The notes below the pieces were generated by a model that was not told the origin of the DNA, made no database searches, and saw only the letters and a program-made list of their open reading frames with translations. DNA of 64,000 bases from Flavobacterium cupreum. GTDB taxonomy: Bacteria; Bacteroidota; Bacteroidia; Flavobacteriales; Flavobacteriaceae. The stretch is from contig NZ_QWDM01000006.1 in assembly GCF_003996965.1 (NCBI RefSeq), positions 286,257 to 350,256 of the forward strand. Reading direction: 5' to 3'. Numbering within the stretch: position 1 is the stretch's first letter; every line of letters starts with the position of its first letter. Positions 53,939-62,051 of the stretch are shown here, piece after piece. The translations under genes were made by a program, and so were the position numbers.

Positions 53939-55081
53939 TTATCCTGCGATAACAGATCTTGAAATTACAATTTTCTGAATTTCAGAAGTTCCTTCGTAAA
54001 TCTGTGTAATCTTGGCGTCACGCATAAAACGTTCTACATGGTATTCTTTCACATAACCGTTTCCACCGTGAATCTGAACAGCTTCAACAGCCGTGTCCAT
54101 TGCTACCTGCGAAGCAAATAACTTAGCCATGGCACCACTTACATCGTAATTTTTATGCTGGTCTTTATCCCACGCCGCTTTCATACACAAATGACGCGCC
54201 GCTTCGATATTCACTGCCATATCGGCCAGTTTAAAAGCAATGGCCTGATGATTGCAGATTTCTGTTCCGAAAGCCTTACGTTCTTTCGAATATTTCAAAG
54301 CCAGTTCGTAAGCTCCCGAAGCAATTCCCAAAGCCTGAGAAGCAATACCAATACGGCCTCCCGCTAAAGTTTTCATAGCAAATTTAAATCCGAAACCGTC
54401 CTCACCGATTCTGTTTTCTTTCGGAACTTTTACATCACTAAACATTAAGGAGTGGGTATCTGAACCACGGATTCCCATTTTTTGTTCTTTTGGTCCGATA
54501 GAGAATCCCGGCATATCTTTGGTCATGATCAGCGCATTGATTCCTTTGTGTTTTAACTCCGGATGTGTCTGAGCAATTACTAAATAAACAGAAGCCGTGT
54601 TTCCGTTGGTAATCCAGTTTTTGGTACCATTTACAATATAATGGTCTCCCATATCAACAGCAGTAGTTTTTTGCGAAGTGGCATCACTTCCTGCTTCCGG
54701 CTCGCTTAAGCAAAAAGCGCCGTGAATTTCACCTGAGGCCAGGCCCGGTAAATATTTTTGTTTTTGTTCTTCTGTACCAAATTCCTGTAATCCCCAGCAA
54801 ACCAATGAATTGTTTACCGACATTACTACTGAAGCAGATGCATCTACTTTTGAAATTTCTTCCATAGCGATTACATACGAAATAGCATCCAGGCCACTTC
54901 CTCCGTATTTCGGATCAACCATCATCCCCATGAAGCCCAGCTGCCCCATTTTTTTTACTTGCTCTGTCGGAAAAATTTGCTTTTCGTCACGCTCGATAAC
55001 ACCTGGCAACAATTCGTTTTGAGCAAAATCTCTTGCGGCCTGTTGAATCATTAAATGCTCTTCAGTAAGATTGAAATCCAT
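53939..55081 (-). CDS. Acyl-CoA dehydrogenase (short-chain/butyryl type)
   Basis: The 380-aa FAD enzyme has CLSEPEAGSDA and NWITNGN FAD/substrate motifs. The catalytic base Glu lies in QIYEGTSEIQ, the position used by short- and medium-chain enzymes. RKAFGTEICNHQAIAFKLADM is standard. Fatty-acid or branched-chain oxidation. Monocistronic, with a clear promoter and terminator. Confidence 0.94.
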   Translation of the reverse strand: MDFNLTEEHLMIQQAARDFAQNELLPGVIERDEKQIFPTEQVKKMGQLGFMGMMVDPKYGGSGLDAISYVIAMEEISKVDASASVVMSVNNSLVCWGLQEFGTEEQKQKYLPGLASGEIHGAFCLSEPEAGSDATSQKTTAVDMGDHYIVNGTKNWITNGNTASVYLVIAQTHPELKHKGINALIMTKDMPGFSIGPKEQKMGIRGSDTHSLMFSDVKVPKENRIGEDGFGFKFAMKTLAGGRIGIASQALGIASGAYELALKYSKERKAFGTEICNHQAIAFKLADMAVNIEAARHLCMKAAWDKDQHKNYDVSGAMAKLFASQVAMDTAVEAVQIHGGNGYVKEYHVERFMRDAKITQIYEGTSEIQKIVISRSVIAG

Positions 55082-55140
55082 ATTCTTTGTTTTTGTTGTT
55101 TTGTTTTTTTTGAAGTCCTTTTTTCATGAATAAAGGCTTC

Positions 55141-55170
55141 CAAAGATAATTTTTAAATGCGAATTAACAA
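55141..55170 (-). promoter_or_regulatory. Promoter of the acyl-CoA dehydrogenase gene
   Basis: On the minus strand TTG (55168-55170) and TATCTTTG (55141-55148) are 19 bases apart, an exact Bacteroidota-type promoter 60 bases before the start codon. The rest of the 437-base divergent gap is AT-rich; I see only ACGATAACGTTTTCG-type short palindromes in it and no gene. Confidence 0.75.
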
Positions 55171-55482
55171 TGCGCGCATATCATTTTAAGAAATTATCAG
55201 CAATCACGATAACGTTTTCGTAATTCTGTTGAAGATTAATCTGATGAAGATTAATTTTGCAACGTTTTCTGTAAAATTTAAGAATAAAATTATGGATCAA
55301 AACCGTCGTTTGAAAATATGTTAAATTATTATAATCTCAAAAAAACCAAAAAGGCAAAAACCACGTATATGTACGTAAAATAACTCTTACTATTTTGATT
55401 ATGAATAACGTAACTGATATAAAAAAACGTTTTAGTAAAAAAAAAATAGTAACTTTAAATAGTCAAAAATTATAAATTACAT

Positions 55483-55490
55483 TATTTTTG
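55483..55490 (+). promoter_or_regulatory. Candidate -7 box of the chalcone-isomerase-like gene (TATTTTTG)
   Basis: TATTTTTG fits TAnnTTTG and lies 28 bases before the ATG. No clear -33 TTG. Confidence 0.35.
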
Positions 55491-55518
55491 CCCAAAAAAA
55501 ATAAATTATCGATAGCGT

Positions 55519-56094
55519 ATGAAAAAGATTTTACTAGCATTTACACTCCTTTTAAGTTTTCAATTTTCTACTGTTTCTGCACAGAATACATTAGAAGTGA
55601 ATGGCGTTACAGTTCCAAGAAAAATTGAATTCCAAAACAAAACCTTACAGCTTAACGGTGCCGGCGGAAGATCTAAAATGTGGCTGGAAGTTTATGTACA
55701 GGCTTTGTATTTATCGCAGTTAAGCCAGGATCCGCAATTTATTATTGACAGCGATACTGAAATGGCCGTTCGTATAGAAATCACGTCTTCTATGGTTTCT
55801 TCCAATAAACTGACCAAGGCTATGAATACGGGTTTTGAAAAATCAGCAGGAAGCAATCTTGCGGAATTACGACCAAGAATTGAGGATTTCAAAAAATTAT
55901 TAAGCGATCCTATTACCGAAAAAGATGTATTTGTTTTAGCCTATAATCCTTTTGACCAGACTATCAATGTTTACAAAAATGAAGTTTTGAAAGGAAAAAT
56001 CCCCGGATTTGATTTCAAAAAAGCATTGTTCGGCATCTGGCTTTCAGATAAGCCGGTTGATCAGACCTTAAAGGAAAACTTATTGGGGAAATAA
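55519..56094 (+). CDS. Secreted chalcone isomerase-like protein
   Basis: The 191-aa protein has a signal peptide (cleavage near VSAQN) and a chalcone-isomerase-like fold: LNGAGGRSKMWLEVYVQALYL, SSMVSSNKLTKAMNTGFEKS, NPFDQTINVYKNEVLKGKIPGFDFKKALFGIWL. Bacterial members are not flavonoid enzymes and probably bind lipids. Monocistronic. Confidence 0.88.
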   Translation: MKKILLAFTLLLSFQFSTVSAQNTLEVNGVTVPRKIEFQNKTLQLNGAGGRSKMWLEVYVQALYLSQLSQDPQFIIDSDTEMAVRIEITSSMVSSNKLTKAMNTGFEKSAGSNLAELRPRIEDFKKLLSDPITEKDVFVLAYNPFDQTINVYKNEVLKGKIPGFDFKKALFGIWLSDKPVDQTLKENLLGK

Positions 56095-56118
56095 AATTTT
56101 CTCCTTACAATATAGCTG

Positions 56119-56155
56119 AAGCCGGAAACGATAACGTTTTCCGGCTTTATTTTTG
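56119..56155 (+). terminator. Terminator of the chalcone-isomerase-like gene
   Basis: AAGCCGGAAAACG-type stem (AGCCGGAAACG with CGTTTTCCGGCT) is followed by a T-rich tail. Confidence 0.8.
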
Positions 56156-56238
56156 GGTTTAAATAAAATTGATGTCAAATACATTATTCGCATTATTCTA
56201 TTTTATACTTTTACGCAAAATAAACATATCACAACAAA

Positions 56239-57465
56239 ATGAAAGATTTATTACAGCAATTTGAAAATAAGGAACCTGAAATTGTTTTTAACTGGAAAGA
56301 TTCTGAAACAGAAGCAGAAGGTTGGACAGTAATTAATTCACTTCGTGGAGGAGCCGCAGGTGGAGGAACAAGAATGAGAAAAGGCCTCGATATGAATGAA
56401 GTTCTGTCTCTGGCAAAAACTATGGAAGTTAAGTTTTCCGTTTCTGGTCCTGCAATTGGTGGTGCTAAATCCGGAATTAATTTTGATCCGAATGACCCGC
56501 GTAAAAAGGGAGTTTTACAACGCTGGTACAAAGCCGTTTCGCCTTTATTAAAAAGTTACTACGGAACCGGCGGGGATTTGAATGTTGATGAAATTCACGA
56601 AGTAATCCCAATGACCGAAGAATGTGGGGTATGGCATCCGCAGGAAGGTGTTTTCAACGGACACTTTAAGCCTACTGAAGCCGATAAAATCAATCGAATT
56701 GGACAATTACGTCAGGGTGTTATCAAAGTAATCGAAGACCCGAAATTCTCACCTGATGTTACCCGCAAATATACAGTAGCCGATATGATTACAGGTTATG
56801 GCGTTGCTGAAGCTGTTCGTCATTTTTATGCAACTTATGGTGGTGATGTAAAAGGCAAAAAAGCAATCGTACAGGGTTTCGGAAATGTAGGTTCAGCCGC
56901 TGCATTTTACCTAGCTGAAATGGGTGCAAAAGTAATCGGAATTATTGACCGTGACGGTGGACTGATCAAAGAAGAAGGGTTTTCTTTTGAAGAAATCAGA
57001 ACGTTGTTTTTGAATAAAGACGGAAACAAACTGGTTACCGATGCTATGATCCCGTTTGATGAAATCAATTCTAAAATCTGGACAATCGGTGCTGAAATCT
57101 TCACGCCTTGTGCTGCTTCAAGACTGGTAACCCAAACTCAGATTGACAGTTTAATTCAAAACGGACTGGAAGTTATCTCCTGCGGAGCGAATGTTCCTTT
57201 TGCTGATAAAGAAATTTTCTTCGGTTCTATTATGGAAGAAGTGGACAGTAAAGTGAGTTTGATTCCTGATTTCATTTCAAACTGCGGAATGGCGAGGGTA
57301 TTTGCTTATTTCATGGAGAAAAAAGTTCAAATGACAGATGAGGCTATTTTTAATGATACTTCAGAAATTATAAAAAATGCCATTGTAAAAGCACATGCCT
57401 TAAATGGGTCAAAAACAAATATCAGCGCAACGGCTTTTGAAATTGCACTTAAACAGTTAGTATAA
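56239..57465 (+). CDS. Glu/Leu/Phe/Val family amino-acid dehydrogenase
   Basis: The 408-aa NAD(P)-dependent dehydrogenase deaminates an amino acid. The catalytic Lys is in GPAIGGAKSGINFDP, and GTGGDLNVDE supplies the Asp region. The Rossmann loop is VQGFGNVGSAAAF. The sequence is closer to the leucine/phenylalanine/valine branch than to canonical glutamate dehydrogenase, but the substrate cannot be fixed here. Confidence 0.9.
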   Translation: MKDLLQQFENKEPEIVFNWKDSETEAEGWTVINSLRGGAAGGGTRMRKGLDMNEVLSLAKTMEVKFSVSGPAIGGAKSGINFDPNDPRKKGVLQRWYKAVSPLLKSYYGTGGDLNVDEIHEVIPMTEECGVWHPQEGVFNGHFKPTEADKINRIGQLRQGVIKVIEDPKFSPDVTRKYTVADMITGYGVAEAVRHFYATYGGDVKGKKAIVQGFGNVGSAAAFYLAEMGAKVIGIIDRDGGLIKEEGFSFEEIRTLFLNKDGNKLVTDAMIPFDEINSKIWTIGAEIFTPCAASRLVTQTQIDSLIQNGLEVISCGANVPFADKEIFFGSIMEEVDSKVSLIPDFISNCGMARVFAYFMEKKVQMTDEAIFNDTSEIIKNAIVKAHALNGSKTNISATAFEIALKQLV

Positions 57466-57487
57466 TTTTCTTTATACTTTATTCTAA

Positions 57488-57520
57488 ACGAGCCAGATTA
57501 TTCCTGGCTCGTTTTTTTTT
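57488..57520 (+). terminator. Terminator of the amino-acid dehydrogenase gene
   Basis: ACGAGCCAG pairs with CTGGCTCGT around a 7-nt loop, then nine T. Confidence 0.85.
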
Positions 57521-57571
57521 GCCACAGATTTTCAGGATTTATAAGTTTTTTTTCAAGCTGGGATAAATTTC

Positions 57572-57660
57572 TCTCGCAGATTTTGCAGATTGAGCAGATT
57601 TTCTTTTTTCCTAAATAATTTTAGAACAGATCCGCTTAATCTGCCAGATCTGCGAGACAA
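57572..57660. repeat. Interspersed inverted repeat, copy A
   Basis: CGCAGATTTTGCAGATTGAG and a 3' arm ending CAGATCTGCGAGAC face each other across about 35 bases. The arms match at about 21 of 25 positions. A run of A follows. Non-coding. Confidence 0.75.
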
Positions 57661-57689
57661 AAAAAATCACCAGATGAAAGTGATTGAAT

Positions 57690-57800
57690 ATTTCTCGCAA
57701 AGGCGCTAAGAAGCCAAGTTTAAAAACTTAAAATAAAAAACTTTGCGACTCTGCGTCTTTGCGTGATTAAATAAAAAAGCTTAGCGAACTTTACGAATAA
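57690..57800. repeat. GCG-rich spacer element (TTTGCG/TCTGCG/TTTGCG)
   Basis: CTCGCAAAGGCGCTAAGAAG and ACTTTGCGACTCTGCGTCTT form a mutually complementary, GCG-punctuated stretch, resembling an interspersed element. A relative without the pairing lies at 57917-57957. The whole gap 57521-58041 holds only repeats and the tonB promoter. Confidence 0.6.
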
Positions 57801-57804
57801 TTTT

Positions 57805-57891
57805 TCCCGCAGATTTTGCAGATTAAGCAGATTTTTTAAAAAAAAATAATTTTAGAATAGATCTGCTCAATCTGCAAAATCTGCGAGACAA
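57805..57891. repeat. Interspersed inverted repeat, copy B
   Basis: Same element as copy A with nearly perfect arms (24 of 25 positions), CGCAGATTTTGCAGATTAAG and its opposing arm ending AAAATCTGCGAGAC. It can fold into a long hairpin. Confidence 0.78.
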
Positions 57892-57972
57892 AAAAAATTC
57901 AAACGATAAAAAAAACCTCGCGAACTTTTGCGTAGTACCTAGCGCCCTTTGCGGTTAAATCCCCCACACCAA

Positions 57973-58002
57973 TTTGATTCTAAACAATTTTTACTACTTT
58001 TA
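57973..58002 (+). promoter_or_regulatory. Candidate promoter of the TonB-like gene
   Basis: TTTG (57973-57976) and TACTTTTA (57995-58002) are separated by 18 bases, one mismatch from consensus. Its position supports the start codon at 58042 and not the upstream ATG at 57949. Confidence 0.45.
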
Positions 58003-58041
58003 AACGTTTTTATTAATACAATTCCAAAATCCAGAATCACA

Positions 58042-58941
58042 ATGAGCTCAGCCAGTTCTTCCGATAAAAAGAAATCATTATTAATCTCGACTGTAATCTA
58101 TGCAGTAATTTTACTATTGTTGTTTTTTATTCGTTTCTGGCCTCCTTACAATCCGGAAAACAATGCAGCACTTGCAGCAGGTGGCGGCGGTGGCGGCGTG
58201 ACCATAAATTTCGGGGACAGTGATGTCGGATCAGGAGCCAATTATAAAAGCGAGGTACTGAATGTAAAAAACGAAGCGAAGCAGACACCAGCAAAAGCAA
58301 CACCAGAGGAAGCCATTATCACCCAGGAAAATACGACAACAGAAGAAAGTGTCGTTATTCCCGTAAAAGAAAAACCCAAAAAAAATACCCCGGTTGAAAA
58401 ACCCGTAACCAAACCTGTACCGGAGAAACCAAAAGTTTCCAATTCTACCAATGATGCCCTATCAAGCATTTTAAAAGGATCCAACAAAGGAGGGGACGGT
58501 GATGATAAAGCGGCCGGAAATAAAGGAAAAGCAAACGGAAGCTTAGGCTCCAACGGCTACTACGGAAGTGGCGGATCCGGAGGAGGAACAGGCGGCGGTA
58601 ACGGAACCGGAAATGGCGTTGGTACCGGAAGCGGTTACGGAGCCGGAAGCGGCGGAGGTTCCGGTGGCGGATCAGGTTATTCCCTCGGAAACCGAAAAGC
58701 ATTGTCTAAACCTGCACCAAAATATACGTGTAACGAACAAGGAAAAGTTGTAGTTGAAGTTACAGTGGACCAAACCGGAAAAACGATGAGCGCAACTCCG
58801 GGAATAAAAGGAACAACCAACACAGCAAGATGCTTGTTAGATCAGGCTAAAATTGCTGCCCTGAATACCAAATGGTCTCCCGATGATAATGGAACGGCAA
58901 AACAGGTTGGTAAGATTATTTATAATTTTAGTCTGGATTAA
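58042..58941 (+). CDS. TonB-like energy transducer with glycine-rich linker
   Basis: The 299-aa protein has one membrane anchor (about 12-32), a Pro/Lys-rich spacer (about 95-140), a long Gly/Ser/Asn/Ala linker (about 165-225), and a small C-terminal domain KVVVEVTVDQTGKTMSATPGIKGT that fits TonB-family C-termini. It would couple ExbB/ExbD, encoded convergently nearby, to outer-membrane receptors. The Gly-rich linker is longer than the Pro-rich linker of E. coli TonB. Start chosen at MSSASSSDKKK because the promoter overlaps the upstream ATG. Confidence 0.8.
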   Translation: MSSASSSDKKKSLLISTVIYAVILLLLFFIRFWPPYNPENNAALAAGGGGGGVTINFGDSDVGSGANYKSEVLNVKNEAKQTPAKATPEEAIITQENTTTEESVVIPVKEKPKKNTPVEKPVTKPVPEKPKVSNSTNDALSSILKGSNKGGDGDDKAAGNKGKANGSLGSNGYYGSGGSGGGTGGGNGTGNGVGTGSGYGAGSGGGSGGGSGYSLGNRKALSKPAPKYTCNEQGKVVVEVTVDQTGKTMSATPGIKGTTNTARCLLDQAKIAALNTKWSPDDNGTAKQVGKIIYNFSLD

Positions 58942-58987
58942 AACACGGATTTCACGAATTTACACGAATAGTTGGGATCATAATATA

Positions 58988-59033
58988 AATAGAAAAGGCT
59001 TTCTGATATCTTAGAAAGCCTTTTCTATTTTGT
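58988..59033 (+). terminator. Terminator of the TonB-like gene
   Basis: A perfect 17-bp stem (AATAGAAAAGGCTTTCT with its complement) closes an 8-nt loop and ends in a T-rich tail. Confidence 0.88.
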
Positions 59034-59035
59034 CC

Positions 59036-59275
59036 TGTCACCTCGACGCAAGGAGACTCAACAGACGAAGTAAATCTTTGCAAGAAGCTCGACAAAGATT
59101 GGATTTTCTTTACGGAGTTACTGGCGAAGATTTCTCCCTTCGCTCGAAATGACAAAATTGTGCTACAATTTCATAATTAAGATTGCTTCGTTCCTCCGAT
59201 GACAGATTGTGTTATTTTTTTGCGTGAGGGATAGGAGCTGGCTACCGAAGTAGCGCGGATAGCCCGACCGCAATA
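59036..59275. repeat. Non-coding block between tonB and exbD with interspersed-repeat character
   Basis: This part of the 405-base gap contains CACCTCGACGCAAGGAGACT, CAAAGATT twice, CCCTTCGCTCGAAATGACAA and CTTCGTTCCTCCGATGACAG (the last two are related) and a GCGCGGATAGCCCGACCGC stretch. It is unusually GC-rich for this genome and open in no long frame. I see no gene in it and infer one or two interspersed repeat elements. Confidence 0.5.
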
Positions 59276-59320
59276 AAAAAATGGGCGAATCAACATCATG
59301 CTGATTCGCCCATTTTTTTA
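59275..59320. terminator. Bidirectional terminator downstream of exbD
   Basis: ATGGGCGAATCA pairs perfectly with TGATTCGCCCAT (12 bp, 9-nt loop), flanked by A-run and T-run. It serves exbD on the minus strand. Confidence 0.87.
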
Positions 59321-59346
59321 TTGTGGTTACGCCCTACTGATCAATC

Positions 59347-59742
59347 TTACTTCGGACTTGTAGCAATCACAAATTTCAGATTGTTCTTCACTCCTATCTG
59401 CAGCACATCTACTAAATCCTGAACCTGCAAATTAAACGGAATTCTGACTACAACCGTTTGCTCTTTGTTGTCACCGATTTTTGACATTAACGAAGTCTCC
59501 AGGTTTTCAAAATCTACCGGTTCCTTGTCGATGTAAAACTTTTTATCTTCCGTCACAGACAGACTGATCAGCTGTTTATTTGTTTTTTCATTGGCTTTGG
59601 CTTTCGGCAAAGTCATCTTGATCACATTAGGATTTGCCAGCGTTGAGATAATTAAGAAAAACAACAGCAGGAAAAACATAATATCACTTAACGACGAAGT
59701 CGCTACCTCGGCATGAAATCTTCTTTTTCTTTTAATAGACAT
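59347..59742 (-). CDS. exbD: ExbD/TolR biopolymer transport protein
   Basis: The 131-aa protein has one N-terminal membrane helix with the conserved Asp region (SSLSDIMFFLLLFFLI) and a periplasmic domain. It partners the ExbB-type protein 3 bases upstream and, by location, the TonB-like protein, to use the proton gradient for outer-membrane uptake. Confidence 0.9.
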   Translation of the reverse strand: MSIKRKRRFHAEVATSSLSDIMFFLLLFFLIISTLANPNVIKMTLPKAKANEKTNKQLISLSVTEDKKFYIDKEPVDFENLETSLMSKIGDNKEQTVVVRIPFNLQVQDLVDVLQIGVKNNLKFVIATSPK

Positions 59743-59745
59743 ACC

Positions 59746-60441
59746 TTATGCTCTTTGAATTATATTGACAAATTCTAATATTTGCTTTTGAATTTTTAAG
59801 GCAAAATCATCAATTTTTCCGTTCAGTAAGTGATAGGCACTATATGCAATAATACCCACAATTAATCCGGATCCTGAACTGATCATTTTCTCATATAAAC
59901 CTCCTGAGATATTACCAATACTGATATTCTCCGTAACCGAAATGCTGTAGAAAATCTTAATAACCCCCGAAATAGTTCCGATAAATCCTAACGTTGGTGC
60001 GATACCGGCAATAAGACCAAGATGCCCCAGACGTCTTTCCATTTCACCAATTTCAATATCAGCAGCACGGTCCATGTTGGATTCGATTTCAGCAATTGGC
60101 CTTCCTATGACTAAAACGCCTTCTTTGAGGATATTTCCGGCAGCGGTATTGCTTCTTTCCACGATGGTTCTGGCCAGTTCAATATTTCCTGAATTCAGCT
60201 TATCGCCTACGTCCTGCATCAGTCTGCCATCAATTTTAGACGCTTTGCTGATGTATAAATAACGTTCTATGATCACATAAAAAGTATAAAATAATAAAAG
60301 GGCAATCGGGATTAGAAAAAAACCTCCTTTTAAGATAAATCCTAAAACAGAGATTTCGGTATTTGGAGCAATTTTTTCGACTACTACGTTAGATGCGGCG
60401 TTTGCGAGAGTATCTGCTTGTAATTGAAGGAAGGTAAACAT
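59746..60441 (-). CDS. exbB: MotA/TolQ/ExbB proton channel protein
   Basis: The 231-aa protein has three membrane segments (about 27-55, 135-160 and 175-200). The motif ERRLGHLGLIAGIAPTLGFIGTISGVI is the ExbB/TolQ signature. It forms the pentameric motor channel with ExbD. The N-terminus is longer than in E. coli ExbB. Confidence 0.92.
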   Translation of the reverse strand: MFTFLQLQADTLANAASNVVVEKIAPNTEISVLGFILKGGFFLIPIALLLFYTFYVIIERYLYISKASKIDGRLMQDVGDKLNSGNIELARTIVERSNTAAGNILKEGVLVIGRPIAEIESNMDRAADIEIGEMERRLGHLGLIAGIAPTLGFIGTISGVIKIFYSISVTENISIGNISGGLYEKMISSGSGLIVGIIAYSAYHLLNGKIDDFALKIQKQILEFVNIIQRA

Positions 60442-60571
60442 ATTTTAATTCGTGTTTTTAATAATTAATTCTAAAAAATATTTCAATTTTGCACTAAAGA
60501 TAATTTTCATTGTAGTATTAAACTAAAAAAAAGGGAAATTATTTCAATTCAACACTACTTTATCAAATAAA

Positions 60572-61798
60572 ATGAACTATCAAGAGACCACAGATTGGAT
60601 GTTTAACCAATTGCCCATGTATCAGCTTCAGGGTGCTTCGGCGTACAAAGAAGACTTAACCAACATCAGGCTTTTGGCGGAACATCTCGGCCATCCGGAG
60701 CAGCATCTAAAATGCATACATGTGGCCGGAACTAACGGAAAAGGTTCAACCTCTCATATGCTGGCTTCGGTTCTGCAGGAATCGGGATACAAAGTCGGAT
60801 TATACACGTCACCGCATCTCAAAGATTTCAGGGAACGAATTAAAATAAATGGTATTGAAATCTCAGAAGATTTTGTCTGTGAATTCGTTGCTAAACACAA
60901 AGCTTTTTTCGAGTCGAATGACATGAGCTTTTTCGAAATGTCAGTTGGTCTGGCTTTCGATTATTTTTCTTCCGAAAAAACAGATATCGCCATTATAGAA
61001 GTAGGTCTGGGCGGACGTCTGGACGCTACCAATATTATCACGCCTTTAGTTTCTGTTATCACGAATATCGATCTCGACCACACCCAGTTTTTAGGCAACA
61101 CCACTACGGCAATTGCAGGGGAAAAAGCCGGAATTATCAAACCGAATGTTCCTGTTGTCATTGGAGAGTATACGGAAGAAACAGAAGCGGTATTTTTAGC
61201 GAAAGCCAAAGAAAACAATGCCCCAATTTATTTTGCTGCCGATTTAATCTCAGGCGTTTTTCCGTCTGATTTGCTTGGCGATTATCAGTTTCAAAATAAA
61301 AAAACCGTTCAGCAGGTTGTTGTGGTGTTAAACTCACAAACTGATTTTAAAGTTTCGATTGAACATTTAAAAAGCGGCTTACTCCATACGGTGAAAAATA
61401 CCGGCTTACAGGGAAGATGGCAACAATTGGGCGAAAATCCGAAAATAATTTGCGACACGGCGCACAACCAACACGGACTTACCGTCGTGATGAATCAGAT
61501 TAAGAAAGAAACTTTTGACAACCTGCATATTGTTTTGGGTGTTGTCAACGACAAAGAACTGGATGCTATCCTGCCCCTTTTTCCGAAAAAGGCAACATAC
61601 TATTTTTGCCGACCGGATTCTTCGAGAGGTCTGAGTACCGAAATTTTGCAAAATGCGGCCAAAAAATACGATTTACAAGGAGAACAATACAATTCTGTTG
61701 ACGCTGCTTTCCTAGAAGCAAAGAAAAATGCGGGCCCAAATGATTTTATTTATGTGGGCGGAAGCACTTTTGTTGTAGCCGAATTGCCTTTGAATTAA
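60572..61798 (+). CDS. folC: Bifunctional folylpolyglutamate/dihydrofolate synthase
   Basis: The 408-aa Mur-ligase-like enzyme adds glutamate to folates. P-loop HVAGTNGKGSTSHML, IAIIEVGLGGRLDATNI, the DHTQFLGNT metal-site loop and the C-terminal DTAHNQHG are clear. Divergent from exbB. Confidence 0.95.
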   Translation: MNYQETTDWMFNQLPMYQLQGASAYKEDLTNIRLLAEHLGHPEQHLKCIHVAGTNGKGSTSHMLASVLQESGYKVGLYTSPHLKDFRERIKINGIEISEDFVCEFVAKHKAFFESNDMSFFEMSVGLAFDYFSSEKTDIAIIEVGLGGRLDATNIITPLVSVITNIDLDHTQFLGNTTTAIAGEKAGIIKPNVPVVIGEYTEETEAVFLAKAKENNAPIYFAADLISGVFPSDLLGDYQFQNKKTVQQVVVVLNSQTDFKVSIEHLKSGLLHTVKNTGLQGRWQQLGENPKIICDTAHNQHGLTVVMNQIKKETFDNLHIVLGVVNDKELDAILPLFPKKATYYFCRPDSSRGLSTEILQNAAKKYDLQGEQYNSVDAAFLEAKKNAGPNDFIYVGGSTFVVAELPLN

Positions 61799-61908
61799 AC
61801 GAAGGCCAAATCCCTGCAGAAAGTTGAAAATTTTATGCTTTATAATAAATTCAACACCAGCGAGATAGAAACATTCCTGAAAAAAGTTTAAATTTTTACG
61901 GCGTTTTC

Positions 61909-61939
61909 TTTGCAGAACTCAAAAACTAGCGTATATTTG
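61909..61939 (+). promoter_or_regulatory. Promoter of tRNA-Val
   Basis: TTTG (61909-61912) and TATATTTG (61932-61939) are separated by 19 bases, a textbook Bacteroidota promoter, 37 bases before the mature tRNA. Confidence 0.85.
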
Positions 61940-61976
61940 CACTCGCAATCACAAACGATAGCAACCTAGTAAAATA

Positions 61977-62051
61977 GGGCGATTAGCTCAGCTGGTTCAG
62001 AGCACCTCGTTTACACCGAGGGGGTCGGGGGTTCGAACCCCTCATCGCCCA
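61977..62051 (+). tRNA. tRNA-Val (anticodon UAC)
   Basis: A full cloverleaf of 75 nt: acceptor GGGCGAT/ATCGCCC plus discriminator A, D-stem region TTAGCTCAGCTGGTTCAGAG, anticodon stem CCTCG/CGAGG with 7-nt loop TTTACAC (anticodon TAC), and T-arm GGGGGTTCGAACCCC-type. CCA is not encoded. Its last ten bases are shared with the 3' end of the serine recombinase gene. Confidence 0.96.
62042..62051. other. Inferred attachment-site core (attL) at the tRNA-Val 3' end
   Basis: The recombinase stop codon and its last two sense codons lie in the 3' end of the tRNA. This is expected if the element integrated into the tRNA gene and restored it. The true identity block may extend farther in either direction, and the matching attR is outside the window. 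Confidence 0.5.

Noticed and set aside
58445..58702. Arg/Leu-rich minus-strand frame opposite the TonB-like gene
   Set aside because: It is the antisense of the Gly-rich linker; biased codons keep the frame open.
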